64,000 nt of DNA from Duganella zoogloeoides (GCF_034479515.1 NZ_CP140152.1:992001-1056000); one strand, 5' to 3'. Shown: positions 18,290 to 27,367, counted from the first letter of the stretch. Notes: generated by a model not told the origin, from the sequence alone. Program-made: numbers and translations.

Positions 18290-18730
18290 TCAGGCTGCCT
18301 GCGGCTGCCCGCCCTGCGCCGAGGCGGGCAGGCCGAAGATGCGGTCGAACGCCAGGCTGAACAGGAAGGTGTACACCAGGAAGAACACCACGATCCACAG
18401 GTCGACGATGAACGCCTCCCACAGCGAGATCTCGAGCCACCACGCGAACAGCGGCACCAGGAACGCCACCAGGCCGCCTTCGAAGCCGATGGCGTGGGCG
18501 ATGCGCCGCGCCACGCTGCGGCCCTTGGTGGTCTGGCGTGCTTCCCACGCCTCGAACATGGAATTGAAAATGAAATTCCAGACCACGGCCACGGTGGACG
18601 ACGCCACTGCCGCCACGCTGGCATGGGCACCGCTGCTGCCGGCCAGCAGCATCAGCGTGGTGGTGGTCAACGCTACCGCAAACAGCTCGAACAGCGATAC
18701 ATAGACAATCTTGCGCTTCAATCCTTGCAT
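18290..18730 (-). CDS. PACE-family efflux transporter (AceI-like)
   Basis: A 146-residue inner-membrane protein with four predicted transmembrane helices in two tandem halves, typical of proteobacterial antimicrobial compound efflux proteins (chlorhexidine and other biocides). MQGLKRKIVYVSLFELFAV carries the conserved membrane glutamate of helix 1, and NFIFNSMFEAWEARQ ends the first half. The ATG at 18730 has an AAGGA site 8 nt upstream. It is divergent from a LysR gene, the same arrangement as aceI/aceR. It ends next to the convergent cytochrome fusion, with no gap. Confidence 0.88.
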   Translation of the reverse strand: MQGLKRKIVYVSLFELFAVALTTTTLMLLAGSSGAHASVAAVASSTVAVVWNFIFNSMFEAWEARQTTKGRSVARRIAHAIGFEGGLVAFLVPLFAWWLEISLWEAFIVDLWIVVFFLVYTFLFSLAFDRIFGLPASAQGGQPQAA

Positions 18731-18776
18731 GATAGATTCCTTCAAACATCAATTGAGCGATGATAGTTGAAGTGAT

Positions 18777-18803
18777 CTGATAGTAAAAGTCGACAGCTAT
18801 CAG
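18777..18803. promoter_or_regulatory. Inverted repeat in the PACE/LysR intergenic region
   Basis: Perfect 7-bp arms CTGATAG (18777-18783) and CTATCAG (18797-18803) with a 13-nt spacer. It lies between the divergent transporter and LysR starts, the usual place for a LysR-type binding site. Further TGATAG copies occur just to the left. Confidence 0.6.
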
Positions 18804-18823
18804 TTTTTGTGACAGCATGGCGG

Positions 18824-19735
18824 ATGGCCTTTTCCAGCGACAACGTCGACCTGTTCCTTGCCGTGATCGACCACGGTTCCTTTTCCGCCGCCGCCCGCGC
18901 GCTCGGCCGGGTGCCGTCGGCCGTCAGCATGGCGATTGCCAACCTCGAGGCCGAGCTCGATTTGCAACTGTTCGAGCGCAACTCGCGCGCAGTGATCCCC
19001 ACCGACATGGCCCGCGCGCTGGAAGCGGAGGCGCGCCACATGGCCGGCCAGATGCGCCGCCTGCAGGCCCACGCCTTGTCGCTGCACCAGGGACTCGAGC
19101 GCCGGCTGACGCTGGCGGTGTCGCCCGAGTTGCTGTCGGCCGCGTGGGGCGAGCCGCTGGCGCGCCTGGCCGACGAATTTCCGTCGCTGGAAGTTGATGT
19201 ACTGTCGGCGCCGCAGGCCGATGCGCGCCGCATGCTGCACGACGGTACCGCGCAGCTGGCGCTGCTCTACGACCGGCCGCAAGTCGATGAACGCGAAAGC
19301 TTCCAGGAACTGGGCAGCGAGGTGCTCGTCGCCGTGCTCTCGCCGCAGCATCCGGCAGCGCGCGAACGCAACGGCCACTTCAGGCTCGAGGACCTGGTCG
19401 ATATCCGGCAAGTGGCGATTGTCAGCCGCGCCGCGCACCAGGAGGACAAGCGGGTGCTGGTGTCGCGCAAGCTGTGGCGCACCGACAGCCACCAGGCCAC
19501 GCTGGAGCTGGTGCAGGCGGGCATCGGCTGGGCGTTCCTGCCCCGCCGCCTGGTGGCGCCGCTGCTGGCCGATGGCGAGCTGCTGGTGATCGATTTCGCC
19601 AGCATGAGCAACCAGCTGCGTTTATGGGTGGACGTGGTGTGGGTGAACGACCGCCCGCTCGGCCTGGGCGCCAAGCGGCTGATCGCGCTGATGAAGGATA
19701 TCGGCGGGTTGGAGGCCCGCCCCGGCCACGTGTAG
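18824..19735 (+). CDS. LysR-family transcriptional regulator
   Basis: 303 residues. An N-terminal winged helix-turn-helix (VDLFLAVIDHGSFSAAARALGRVPSAVS) is followed by a LysR substrate-binding domain. Divergent from the PACE pump and 93 nt from it, so it is the likely activator of that pump, with the inverted repeat between them as target. The upstream GTG at 18809 is also in frame; the ATG at 18824 matches the family start. It ends 2 nt from the convergent M20 peptidase gene. Confidence 0.9.
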   Translation: MAFSSDNVDLFLAVIDHGSFSAAARALGRVPSAVSMAIANLEAELDLQLFERNSRAVIPTDMARALEAEARHMAGQMRRLQAHALSLHQGLERRLTLAVSPELLSAAWGEPLARLADEFPSLEVDVLSAPQADARRMLHDGTAQLALLYDRPQVDERESFQELGSEVLVAVLSPQHPAARERNGHFRLEDLVDIRQVAIVSRAAHQEDKRVLVSRKLWRTDSHQATLELVQAGIGWAFLPRRLVAPLLADGELLVIDFASMSNQLRLWVDVVWVNDRPLGLGAKRLIALMKDIGGLEARPGHV

Positions 19736-19737
19736 CT

Positions 19738-21042
19738 TTAACGGGTCAGGCGGTAGATCAGCAAAGCACTACGGATGGTAGCGCGTTCGAGCGAGGCGAT
19801 TTCCAGGTCTTCGTCCGGTGAATGGGCGCCGTTGCCGGCCACGCCCAGGCCATCGAGACTGTCCACCAGCGAGGCCACGAACTGGATGTCGCCGGCCCCG
19901 CGCTGGCCCGGGGGCAGGGCGGGGATGGCGCCCAGGCCGGCGTCGCTGCTCGCCTGCGAATACACTTTTAACACCGCCAGGTTACCGGGCGTGGGCGCCA
20001 TCGGCGGATAGGCGTCGTGAAAGCTGATGCTGGCGCTGGTGCCGGGCAGGTTTTGCGCGACGATGGCGCGCATTTTCGCGTGCGCGCGGTCGCGCTGTTC
20101 GTAGGTGAGGTAACGCAGGTCGCCGTGCACCAGCGCGGTCCTGGCGATCACGTTGGTCTTGCCGGCGGCCTGGCCTTTCGTGCCTGTCTCATCGACGCCA
20201 GCATCGGTGCCGCCGAGGATCAGTCCCGCGCTGAACGTGAGATCGGGTTCGATCACTTGCTGGCGGAAGCCATCGAGGATGCGCGCCGCTTCATACACGG
20301 CGCCATAACCCGCCTTGTCGGTGAAGATGGTGCTCGAGTGGCCCTGCTTGCCTTTCACTTCCAGCTCCCACGACGACGAAGACCGGCGGCCGATGGTGCC
20401 GGTGTCCTGGCCGTCCTGGTTGCGCATAGTGCCTTCGAAGGAGAGCGCGATGTCGCTGCGTTTGGCGGCGGCCACCATGTCGGCGCGCGACGTGGCGATC
20501 GGTTCGCCGGCGCTTTCTTCGTCGCCGGTAAACATCACGGTGATGGTGGTGTTCTCGAGTGCGCCGGCGCTTTTCAGCGCGCGCAGCGCTTCAAGTATGA
20601 CCACGTCGCCGCCCTTCATGTCGTTCACACCCTGGCCGCGCACGCGGTCGCCATTGCGCTGCCACAGCTGCACCGGGCTGTCCTTTTCAAACACGGTGTC
20701 GAGGTGGCCGAGCAGCAGCAGCCGTTTGCCCTGCCTGCCCTCGCGCGTGCCCACCAGGTGGCCGGCGCGGCGCATGGCGGGCGGCAGGTCGATCCAGCGC
20801 GTGGCAAAGCCCAACTGGTCGAGTTCCCGGCGATACAGCTTGCCCACTTCGCGCACACCGTCGATGTTCATGGTGCCGCTGTTGATGTTGACCGATCGCT
20901 CCAGCAGGTGCAGCGCCTGCGGTGAACGGGCCTTGATGGCGGCGACGATGTTCTGCTCGACGGGGGACAGTTCGGCGGCGTGGGTACAAGGCAGGGCCAG
21001 GGCTAGGGCCAGCAAGGCGGGCGACAGCAGCGATATTTTCAT
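19738..21042 (-). CDS. Exported M20-family metallopeptidase (glutamate carboxypeptidase type)
   Basis: 434 residues with a signal peptide (MKISLLSPALLALALALP, ending CTHA). The dinuclear zinc ligands are in GHLDTVFEKD, GVNDMKGGD and GDEESAGEP, with the dimerisation-domain insert between. The closest well-known relatives are carboxypeptidase G2-type enzymes that remove C-terminal glutamate from peptides or folates; the substrate here is inferred. It ends against the convergent LysR gene. Confidence 0.9.
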   Translation of the reverse strand: MKISLLSPALLALALALPCTHAAELSPVEQNIVAAIKARSPQALHLLERSVNINSGTMNIDGVREVGKLYRRELDQLGFATRWIDLPPAMRRAGHLVGTREGRQGKRLLLLGHLDTVFEKDSPVQLWQRNGDRVRGQGVNDMKGGDVVILEALRALKSAGALENTTITVMFTGDEESAGEPIATSRADMVAAAKRSDIALSFEGTMRNQDGQDTGTIGRRSSSSWELEVKGKQGHSSTIFTDKAGYGAVYEAARILDGFRQQVIEPDLTFSAGLILGGTDAGVDETGTKGQAAGKTNVIARTALVHGDLRYLTYEQRDRAHAKMRAIVAQNLPGTSASISFHDAYPPMAPTPGNLAVLKVYSQASSDAGLGAIPALPPGQRGAGDIQFVASLVDSLDGLGVAGNGAHSPDEDLEIASLERATIRSALLIYRLTR

Positions 21043-21172
21043 GGGGAATCCGCAGGCAAAGGTGTAAGCAATTGTAGCGTAGTGTGAATTGCGGCCGCAC
21101 TGCCGCCACCGCGCGCCGGAAGCTGTTATATTCGCAGTGCAGATTTTTTGCAGATTTTTTTAAAGGATAACC

Positions 21173-21844
21173 ATGCTCCGTCGTACGTTCCTGACCGCCG
21201 CTGTCACTGCCGCTGTTGCCGCCATGTTTGCCGGTACCGCTTTTGCCACGCCCACCGCACCGAAGAGCGGCGCCGAGTACACCACGCTGAAAACGCCGCA
21301 GCCGGTCCAGGCCGAGGGCAAGAAGGTCGAAGTGATCGAGTTCTTCATGTACCACTGCCCGGCGTGCTACGCACTGGAGCCGGCCATGCTGGACTGGGTC
21401 AAGAAGCAGGGCGACAACATCAGCTTCCGCCGCATCCACTTGCCGCTGACCGGTGAAAAAGATCCGGAAACCCATCTGTTCCTCACGCTCGAAGCGATGA
21501 AGCTCGAGTCGCAGCTGCACGCCAAGGTGCTGCAGACCTGGCACGTGGAACGCAAGCGCCTGCAAAGCGACGATGCCAATATCGAGTGGGCCGTCAAGAA
21601 CGGTATCGACAAGGAAAAATTCCTGGCCGTGTACAACTCGTTCGCGATCAACAACCGCCTGAAGAACGCTGGCCGCGTGGCATCGTCGTATGAAGTCAAC
21701 AGCACACCGACCATCATCGTCAATGGCCGCTACCTGACCAACCCGTCGATGGTGGATGCCGCCAACCCCGGCATCCCGCGCCAGCAACTGACCGCCGCCA
21801 CGCTGCAAGTGCTCGACGCGCTGGTCGCGCAGTCGCGCAAGTAA
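21173..21844 (+). CDS. dsbA: Periplasmic thiol:disulfide oxidoreductase DsbA, CPAC active site
   Basis: A 223-residue secreted protein with a signal peptide (ending GTAFA), a thioredoxin-fold start EVIEFFMYHCPACYALEP, the helical insert, and the cis-proline segment VNSTPTIIVNGRY. It introduces disulfides into exported proteins and is reoxidised by DsbB. The dipeptide between the cysteines is Pro-Ala instead of the Pro-His of E. coli DsbA, which should change its redox potential. AAAGGA precedes the ATG. A strong terminator follows. Confidence 0.92.
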   Translation: MLRRTFLTAAVTAAVAAMFAGTAFATPTAPKSGAEYTTLKTPQPVQAEGKKVEVIEFFMYHCPACYALEPAMLDWVKKQGDNISFRRIHLPLTGEKDPETHLFLTLEAMKLESQLHAKVLQTWHVERKRLQSDDANIEWAVKNGIDKEKFLAVYNSFAINNRLKNAGRVASSYEVNSTPTIIVNGRYLTNPSMVDAANPGIPRQQLTAATLQVLDALVAQSRK

Positions 21845-21867
21845 TTTTCTGGCAGGCCAGCATCAGG

Positions 21868-21899
21868 AAGCCGCCCGGTGCAAGCCGGGCGGCTTTTTG
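21868..21899 (+). terminator. Terminator after dsbA
   Basis: An 11-bp GC-rich stem (21868-21878 with 21885-21895) and a short loop, then TTTGT. It lies 23 nt past the stop. Confidence 0.9.
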
Positions 21900-21985
21900 T
21901 TTATGGGGCGGCAGTGCAGGTCGAGATATTCGGTAATGTGGGCGGCGATGCCCTGGCTGGCCGCTGCGCGGGCGGTTTAACTGGT

Positions 21986-22168
21986 CTAGTTGACCGTGAA
22001 GCGCGCCGGAATTTCGATGCCGCCGTTGCGGGCTGCTTCGGCATAGGCTTTCATTTCTTCGATGACGGCATCCAGCTGTTCCTGGCCGGGGTTGGCCTGG
22101 AAGCTCTTGATGCGCTCGTTCATGAGCGTTACTTGTCGGCTCCAGTCCAGTCTATTTGTTTTGCTCAT
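21986..22168 (-). CDS. Small hypothetical protein
   Basis: 60 residues, charged, with no signal or membrane segment. It is predicted mostly helical (MSKTNRLDWSRQVTLMNERI, then DAVIEEMKAYAEAARNG). AAGGAG lies 6 nt before the ATG at 22168, which supports real translation. It follows the TetR gene on the same strand after 61 nt. I do not recognise a family. Confidence 0.6.
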   Translation of the reverse strand: MSKTNRLDWSRQVTLMNERIKSFQANPGQEQLDAVIEEMKAYAEAARNGGIEIPARFTVN

Positions 22169-22229
22169 ATGCACTCCTTGTAAAGGATTAGTATAGAACA
22201 AATGGCAAAGTTGTACAGACCTTTGGTGT

Positions 22230-22928
22230 CTAAAGAACCACGCTGCGCAGGAACAGGTCGAGGCCCAGTGCCGCCTGGCGCCGGATTTCGGTTTGGGAAG
22301 GTTGATGGTCTGGTGGAAACAGCATGCGGCTCATGGTGTCGCCCATCAGGCAGTTCACAAAATGCACCGCCAGGAACTCCTGGGACAGGTCGGTGCGCAG
22401 TTTTGGCCTGATGTCGTCGCGGGCGAAAAACTTGCCCAGTTGCTCGCGCGATTTGCGCGGGCCGGCATCGTAAAAGGTTTCGGCCAGCTCGGGCGTGGTG
22501 CGCGCCTCGGCCACCACCATGCGGTGCAGGTTGACGAACGCCGGCTGCGACACCAGTTCCAGGAAGCGCAGCGCGTAGTCGCCCAGGATCGCTTCCATCG
22601 GACGGGTGTCGGTTTCCAGGCTGGTCATGTCGGAGAAAAACCTGGCACGGCCCCGCGTGATGGCCGCGCTCAGCAGACCGGCCTTGCCGCCGAATTTCAC
22701 GTAGATGGTGCGCACGGCAACATGGGCTTCGCGGGCAATCATTTCCAGGCTGACCTTGCTGTAACCCTTTTCCAGGAACAGCTGGGCAGCGGTATGCACC
22801 AGCGCCTGTTCTCGTGCTTCCTTGTCGGCTGCGCGCGGGCGGCCGGCCGATTTGCCGAAGCACGGCTCGTACGGCGCGGCGTCCGGGCAGTCGAGTTCTT
22901 CCTCGGTTGAAATGTTGTCTTTTTTCAT
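22230..22928 (-). CDS. TetR/AcrR-family repressor of the adjacent efflux operon
   Basis: 232 residues. After a ~30-residue acidic lead comes the TetR helix-turn-helix (ALVHTAAQLFLEKGYSKVSLEMIAREAHVAVRTIYVKFGGK) and a variable ligand-binding domain. It is divergent from the emrAB-like genes, and a perfect palindrome overlaps the intergenic promoters, so it probably represses the pump until a drug or metabolite binds. Confidence 0.9.
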   Translation of the reverse strand: MKKDNISTEEELDCPDAAPYEPCFGKSAGRPRAADKEAREQALVHTAAQLFLEKGYSKVSLEMIAREAHVAVRTIYVKFGGKAGLLSAAITRGRARFFSDMTSLETDTRPMEAILGDYALRFLELVSQPAFVNLHRMVVAEARTTPELAETFYDAGPRKSREQLGKFFARDDIRPKLRTDLSQEFLAVHFVNCLMGDTMSRMLFPPDHQPSQTEIRRQAALGLDLFLRSVVL

Positions 22929-22970
22929 GGTGATCGATGATAGCGAATGGCGCCATGCTAGTCCAAACTA

Positions 22971-22994
22971 AAATGAAATGCAATCGTTTCATTT
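22971..22994. promoter_or_regulatory. Probable TetR operator
   Basis: Perfect inverted repeat AAATGAAA (22971-22978) / TTTCATTT (22987-22994) with an 8-nt spacer. It abuts the -35 of the efflux promoter and lies 43 nt upstream of the TetR start. Confidence 0.7.
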
Positions 22995-22995
22995 C

Positions 22996-23024
22996 TTGAC
23001 TTCCAATTGAAATCGTCCAATAAT
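22996..23024 (+). promoter_or_regulatory. Sigma70-type promoter of the efflux operon
   Basis: TTGACT (22996-23001) and AATAAT (23019-23024), each five of six to consensus, with a 17-nt spacer. The start is expected near 23031, about 30 nt before the emrA-like ATG. Confidence 0.75.
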
Positions 23025-23059
23025 GCGCTCATCCCCTTTCATTATTTTCGGAGCAGTGC

Positions 23060-24235
23060 ATGTCCAGCCCACAACAGCAAGAACAAAAAGGTCCAAGCGC
23101 GGTACCACCCCAGGCAGCCCAGCCGAGCCAGGATGCTCCGGCGCGCCCGGCCAAATCGAATCGCAAAGTGCTGGTCATTGCCGGCATTATCGCGCTGGTC
23201 GCCATCGGCGCCGGCGGCCGCATGTGGTATCGGAGCCATAACTTCGTCGAGACCGAGAACGCCTACGTGGCCGGCCACGTGCACCCGGTGTCGGCGCGCA
23301 TTTCCGGCGTGGTGACCAAGGTGCTAATCGACGACAACCAGGTCGTGCGCGCAGGCGACGTGATCGCCGAACTCGATCCGTTCGACCAGGGCGTGAAGGT
23401 CGAGCAGATCCAGGCGCAGATCGCCAGCGCCGAGCAGCAGGTGCTGCAGGCCGATGCCCAGATCATGCAGGTGAAAGCGCAAGCCAGTTCGGCCGCCGCG
23501 CAAGTGGCGCAGTCGCAGGCGCAACTGCTGCGCGCCAAGCAGGACGCCGATCGTTTCGGCCAGCTGTACAACGACCAGATGAAGGCCGTCTCCAAGGCGG
23601 AACTCGACGCTGCCGTCGCCGGCCGCGCCGGCGCGGTGGCCGACCTGGCCGCGCGCAAGGACAATGCCGCCGCCGCCCGCGCGCAGATCACTGCCGCCGA
23701 ATCGGCGCGCGACGTGCTCAAATCGCAGGTGTCGGTGCTGCGCGTGCAACTGAAGGACGCCCAGCAGCAGCTGGCCTACAACCAGATCCTGGCGCCTGTT
23801 GGTGGCCGCATCGGCAAGCGGTCGATCGAAGTGGGCCAGCGCGTGCAGCCGGGCCAGCAACTGACCGCCATCGTGCAGGACAACGTGTGGCTGACCGCTA
23901 ACTTCAAGGAAACCCAGTTGGCCGAGATGCATGCGGGCCAGGAAGTCAAAGTCACCATCGACGCCATGCCGGGCAAGGAATTGATCGGCACCGTGGAGAG
24001 CTTCGCGCCAGCATCGGGCGCGCAGTTCGCGCTGCTGCCGGCCGATAATGCCACCGGCAACTTCACCAAGATCGTCCAGCGCGTGCCGGTCAAGATCGTG
24101 TTCAAGCCGGAAGACGTGAAGGCCCTCAATGGCCGCCTGGTGCCGGGCATGTCGGCGATTGCCGAAGTGGCGATCCACCAGGACGAGAAAAAGTCCGAGC
24201 GTAAGGTCGCTGCCGCACCTGCCACGGTCCAGTAA
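23060..24235 (+). CDS. Membrane-fusion (periplasmic adaptor) protein, EmrA/HlyD type
   Basis: 391 residues. A Pro/Gln-rich cytoplasmic N-terminus is followed by one transmembrane helix (VLVIAGIIALVAIGAGG), a biotinyl-lipoyl-like half (ARISGVVTKVLIDDNQ), a long coiled-coil hairpin (about residues 115-240), and the beta-barrel part (DNVWLTANFKETQLAEM). It bridges the inner-membrane pump to the outer-membrane channel. First of three genes; the pump follows after 11 nt. Confidence 0.93.
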   Translation: MSSPQQQEQKGPSAVPPQAAQPSQDAPARPAKSNRKVLVIAGIIALVAIGAGGRMWYRSHNFVETENAYVAGHVHPVSARISGVVTKVLIDDNQVVRAGDVIAELDPFDQGVKVEQIQAQIASAEQQVLQADAQIMQVKAQASSAAAQVAQSQAQLLRAKQDADRFGQLYNDQMKAVSKAELDAAVAGRAGAVADLAARKDNAAAARAQITAAESARDVLKSQVSVLRVQLKDAQQQLAYNQILAPVGGRIGKRSIEVGQRVQPGQQLTAIVQDNVWLTANFKETQLAEMHAGQEVKVTIDAMPGKELIGTVESFAPASGAQFALLPADNATGNFTKIVQRVPVKIVFKPEDVKALNGRLVPGMSAIAEVAIHQDEKKSERKVAAAPATVQ

Positions 24236-24246
24236 GGAACGACATC

Positions 24247-25872
24247 ATGGCCAGTTCCACATTCGATCCGCCGGCATCAAGGGCGGCGGGGAAGGCTGCA
24301 CCCGCCGCTGCGCCGGCGCCGAGCGAAAAAGTCACGGCCCGCACCTGGATCGCGATTGCCGCCGGCATGCTGGGCGCCTTCATGGCGGTGCTCGACATCC
24401 AGATCACCAACTCGTCGCTCAAGGACATCCTCGGTTCGCTGTCGGCCACCCAGGAAGAGGGCTCGTGGATCGCCACCGCCTACCTGGTGGCGGAGATCGT
24501 CGTCATTCCGATGACCGGCCTGTTTACGCGGGTATTCGGCACGCGTAACTACATGATCGGCACCACCGCGCTGTTCCTGCTGTTCTCGACCCTGTGCGGC
24601 TTCGCCTGGAACCTCGAGAGCATGATCATCTTCCGCATGATGCAGGGCTTTACGGGCGGCGCCCTGATCCCGATGGCGTTTACGCTGGTGATGACGCAGC
24701 TGCCGCCGTCCAAGCGCGCCACCGGCATGGCCATCTTCGGCTTGACTGCCACGCTGGCGCCGTCGATGGGCCCCACGCTCGGTGGCTACCTCAGCGAGCT
24801 GTATGGCTGGCCGTCGATCTTCTACCTGAACTGGGTGCCGGGTTTGCTGCTGATCGGCGGTATCGCCTATGGCCTCGAGAAGGAAAAATTCCAGCCGTCG
24901 CTGCTGTCGGGCGCCGACTGGAGCGGCATCTTTTTCATGGCCGTGGGCCTGGGCAGCCTCACCATCTTCCTCGAAGAAGGCAACAGCAAGGACTGGTTCG
25001 ATTCGTCGTTCATCATCACCTTTGCCGCGCTGGCAATCTTTGGTTTGCTGGGCTGGGTGGTCAACAGCGCATTGAAGCAGCAGCCGTTCGTCAACCTGGC
25101 CTTGTACGGCCAGCGCAACTTCGCTGCCGCCACCGCGCTGTCGATGGCGATGGGCATGGGCTTGTACGGTTCGTCATTCCTGCTGCCGCTGTACCTGGGC
25201 CAGATTCCCGGCTACTCGCCGATGCAGATCGGTGAAGTGATCATGTGGTCCGGTTTGCCGCAGCTGTTCATCATGCCGTTCGTGGCCAAGCTGTCGTCCA
25301 AGGTCGATAACCGCATCCTGTGCACGTTTGGTTTGCTGCTGTTCGGCGGTTCGTGCCTGATGAATTCCTATATGGACGCCACTACCGGCTATGACCAGCT
25401 GCTGCTGTCGCAGATCGTGCGCGCGCTGGGCCAGCCGTTCGTGATGCTCACGCTGTCGAACTTTGCCATGAACGGCATCCAGCCCAAGGACATGCCGTCG
25501 GCGTCGTCGCTGATCAACATGACTCGCAACCTGGGCGGCTCGATCGGTATCGCGCTGCTGGCGACCGCTTTGACGTCGCGCGAGCATTTCCACTCGCAGC
25601 GCATCGGCGAATCGGTCACCGGCTTTGCGGCCGCCACGCAGGAACGCCTGTCGGTGCTGACGCAATCGTTCATCGGCCAGGGCTTCGACTCGACCACGGC
25701 GTCGAACATGGCGCTCAAGGCCATCGATGGCATCGTGCGGCGCGAGTCGTTCGTGATGGCCTACAACGACGGCTTCTTCCTGGTCGCCATGGTGCTGTTT
25801 GCCTGCATCGGCGTGCTGTGGTTCTCGGACAAGGTCAAAGCCCCTTCGGGTGGCGGTGGCGGCGGGCACTAA
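24247..25872 (+). CDS. MFS drug transporter, DHA2 (EmrB/QacA) family
   Basis: 541 residues with about 14 transmembrane helices. The DHA2 signatures are visible: LDIQITNSSLKDI in helix 1, WIATAYLVAEIVVIPMTG, and motif C-like LTATLAPSMGPTLGGYLSE. It is a proton-driven exporter of hydrophobic compounds working with the adaptor and outer-membrane protein encoded on either side. The C-terminus ends in a Gly-rich run. Confidence 0.94.
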   Translation: MASSTFDPPASRAAGKAAPAAAPAPSEKVTARTWIAIAAGMLGAFMAVLDIQITNSSLKDILGSLSATQEEGSWIATAYLVAEIVVIPMTGLFTRVFGTRNYMIGTTALFLLFSTLCGFAWNLESMIIFRMMQGFTGGALIPMAFTLVMTQLPPSKRATGMAIFGLTATLAPSMGPTLGGYLSELYGWPSIFYLNWVPGLLLIGGIAYGLEKEKFQPSLLSGADWSGIFFMAVGLGSLTIFLEEGNSKDWFDSSFIITFAALAIFGLLGWVVNSALKQQPFVNLALYGQRNFAAATALSMAMGMGLYGSSFLLPLYLGQIPGYSPMQIGEVIMWSGLPQLFIMPFVAKLSSKVDNRILCTFGLLLFGGSCLMNSYMDATTGYDQLLLSQIVRALGQPFVMLTLSNFAMNGIQPKDMPSASSLINMTRNLGGSIGIALLATALTSREHFHSQRIGESVTGFAAATQERLSVLTQSFIGQGFDSTTASNMALKAIDGIVRRESFVMAYNDGFFLVAMVLFACIGVLWFSDKVKAPSGGGGGGH

Positions 25873-25895
25873 TTTAAATTTTGTGAGGTAATACC

Positions 25896-27356
25896 ATGTT
25901 CCATTCGGCTTTGCAGCGCATCGCGCTCGCTGTGTCCATTACCGCAGCGCTGTCCGGCTGCGCCACCGTCGGCACCGACTTCGGCACGCCTGAAAACGTC
26001 AAGGATGCGTCGTTCCGCCACCTGCCGCAAGCCGGCAGCACGGCCGCCCATTTGCCGGCGCAGTGGTGGACCGTGTTCAACGATCCGATCCTCAATCGCC
26101 TGGAAGAGACCGCGCTGCGCGACAACCCGAGCGTGAAAGCGGCGGGGCAGCGCCTGGTGCAGGCGCAGGCGCAGGCTGGCCTGTCGCGCGCCAACCAGCG
26201 TCCTTCGGTGGGCGTGAGCGCCTCGGTGTCGAACTCGCGCACGTCGGCCGAAACCTCGCAGGGTATCGCGCTTGGCGGCCGTTCGATCAAGGGTAACAAC
26301 TACGCGGTCGGCGCCAATTTCTCGTATGAACTCGACCTGCTGGGCCGCGTGCGCCGGATGGTGGAAGCGTCCGACGCGCAAGCGCTGGCCGCCGAAGCGG
26401 ACCGCGACGGCGTGCTGCTGATGCTGTCGTCGCAACTGGCCACGGCCTACTGGCAGTTGCGCGGGCTGGACGCCGAAATGGCGATCCTCAACGGCGCGCT
26501 CGATACCCGCCGCGAGAGCGAACAACTGGTCACCGCGCGTTTCGACGCCGGCCTGTCGAATGAACTCGACGTGTCGCGCGCCCGCATCGAACTGGCCAAC
26601 GCCAAGGCCGACCTGCACGAAGTGCAGCGCCAGCGCAACCTGGTCGAGCACCAGCTGGCCACGCTGGTGGGCGCTTCGCCGTCGGCGATGCTCACTGCCG
26701 CTACTGCCACCCCTGCGGTGCTGCCGGCGCCACCGGCAATTCCCGTCGGCTTGCCGGCCAGCCTGCTGGCGCAGCGTCCCGACCTGGCTGGCAGCGTAGC
26801 GACCCTGCGCGCGGCCAATGCGCAGATCGGCGTGGCTGAAGGCGCGTTCTATCCATCGGTGTCGCTGACCGGTAACTTCGGCTACGCGTCGGAAGCGCTG
26901 CGCAACATCGGCGAGAGCGGTGCGCGCCAGTTCAGTGTCGGTCCGCTGGCGCTGTCGCTGCCGATCTTCGACGGTGGCCGCAACAAGGCCAACCTGGCGA
27001 TTGCCAAATCGCGCTACGACGAAGCGGTGGCCAACCACGAAACCAAACTGCTGACGGCGCTGCGCGAAGTGGAAGACGCGTTGTCCGACGTGCAGGAACG
27101 CCAGTTGCAGGGCGAAGCGCAATCGGCCTCGCAAACGGCCGCCGCACGCGGCTACCTGGTGGCGCGGGCGCGCTACGAGCGTGGCGTCTCGACATACCTG
27201 GACGTGACCGATGCCCAGCGCAGCGCGCTGGCGGCCGACCGCGCGGCGGTGCAGATCAATACCCAGCGCTTGCTCGCGACCGTGGCAGTGGCGCGCTCGC
27301 TCGGTGCGGGGTGGCAGCCTTCGTCGCAGTTGGCTGCGGTAAGCGTTGCCAGGTAA
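25896..27356 (+). CDS. Outer-membrane efflux lipoprotein (NodT/OprM type)
   Basis: 486 residues. A lipoprotein signal peptide ends at the lipobox LSGC (residues ~18-21). Two outer-membrane efflux repeats follow (ALRDNPSVKAAGQRLVQAQ and ANAQIGVAEGAFYPSVSLTG). It forms the trimeric exit duct of the tripartite pump. It lies 23 nt after the MFS gene, with GTGAGG before the ATG. A REP doublet starts 12 nt past its stop. Confidence 0.94.
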   Translation: MFHSALQRIALAVSITAALSGCATVGTDFGTPENVKDASFRHLPQAGSTAAHLPAQWWTVFNDPILNRLEETALRDNPSVKAAGQRLVQAQAQAGLSRANQRPSVGVSASVSNSRTSAETSQGIALGGRSIKGNNYAVGANFSYELDLLGRVRRMVEASDAQALAAEADRDGVLLMLSSQLATAYWQLRGLDAEMAILNGALDTRRESEQLVTARFDAGLSNELDVSRARIELANAKADLHEVQRQRNLVEHQLATLVGASPSAMLTAATATPAVLPAPPAIPVGLPASLLAQRPDLAGSVATLRAANAQIGVAEGAFYPSVSLTGNFGYASEALRNIGESGARQFSVGPLALSLPIFDGGRNKANLAIAKSRYDEAVANHETKLLTALREVEDALSDVQERQLQGEAQSASQTAAARGYLVARARYERGVSTYLDVTDAQRSALAADRAAVQINTQRLLATVAVARSLGAGWQPSSQLAAVSVAR

Positions 27357-27367
27357 TCGCAGTGTGC

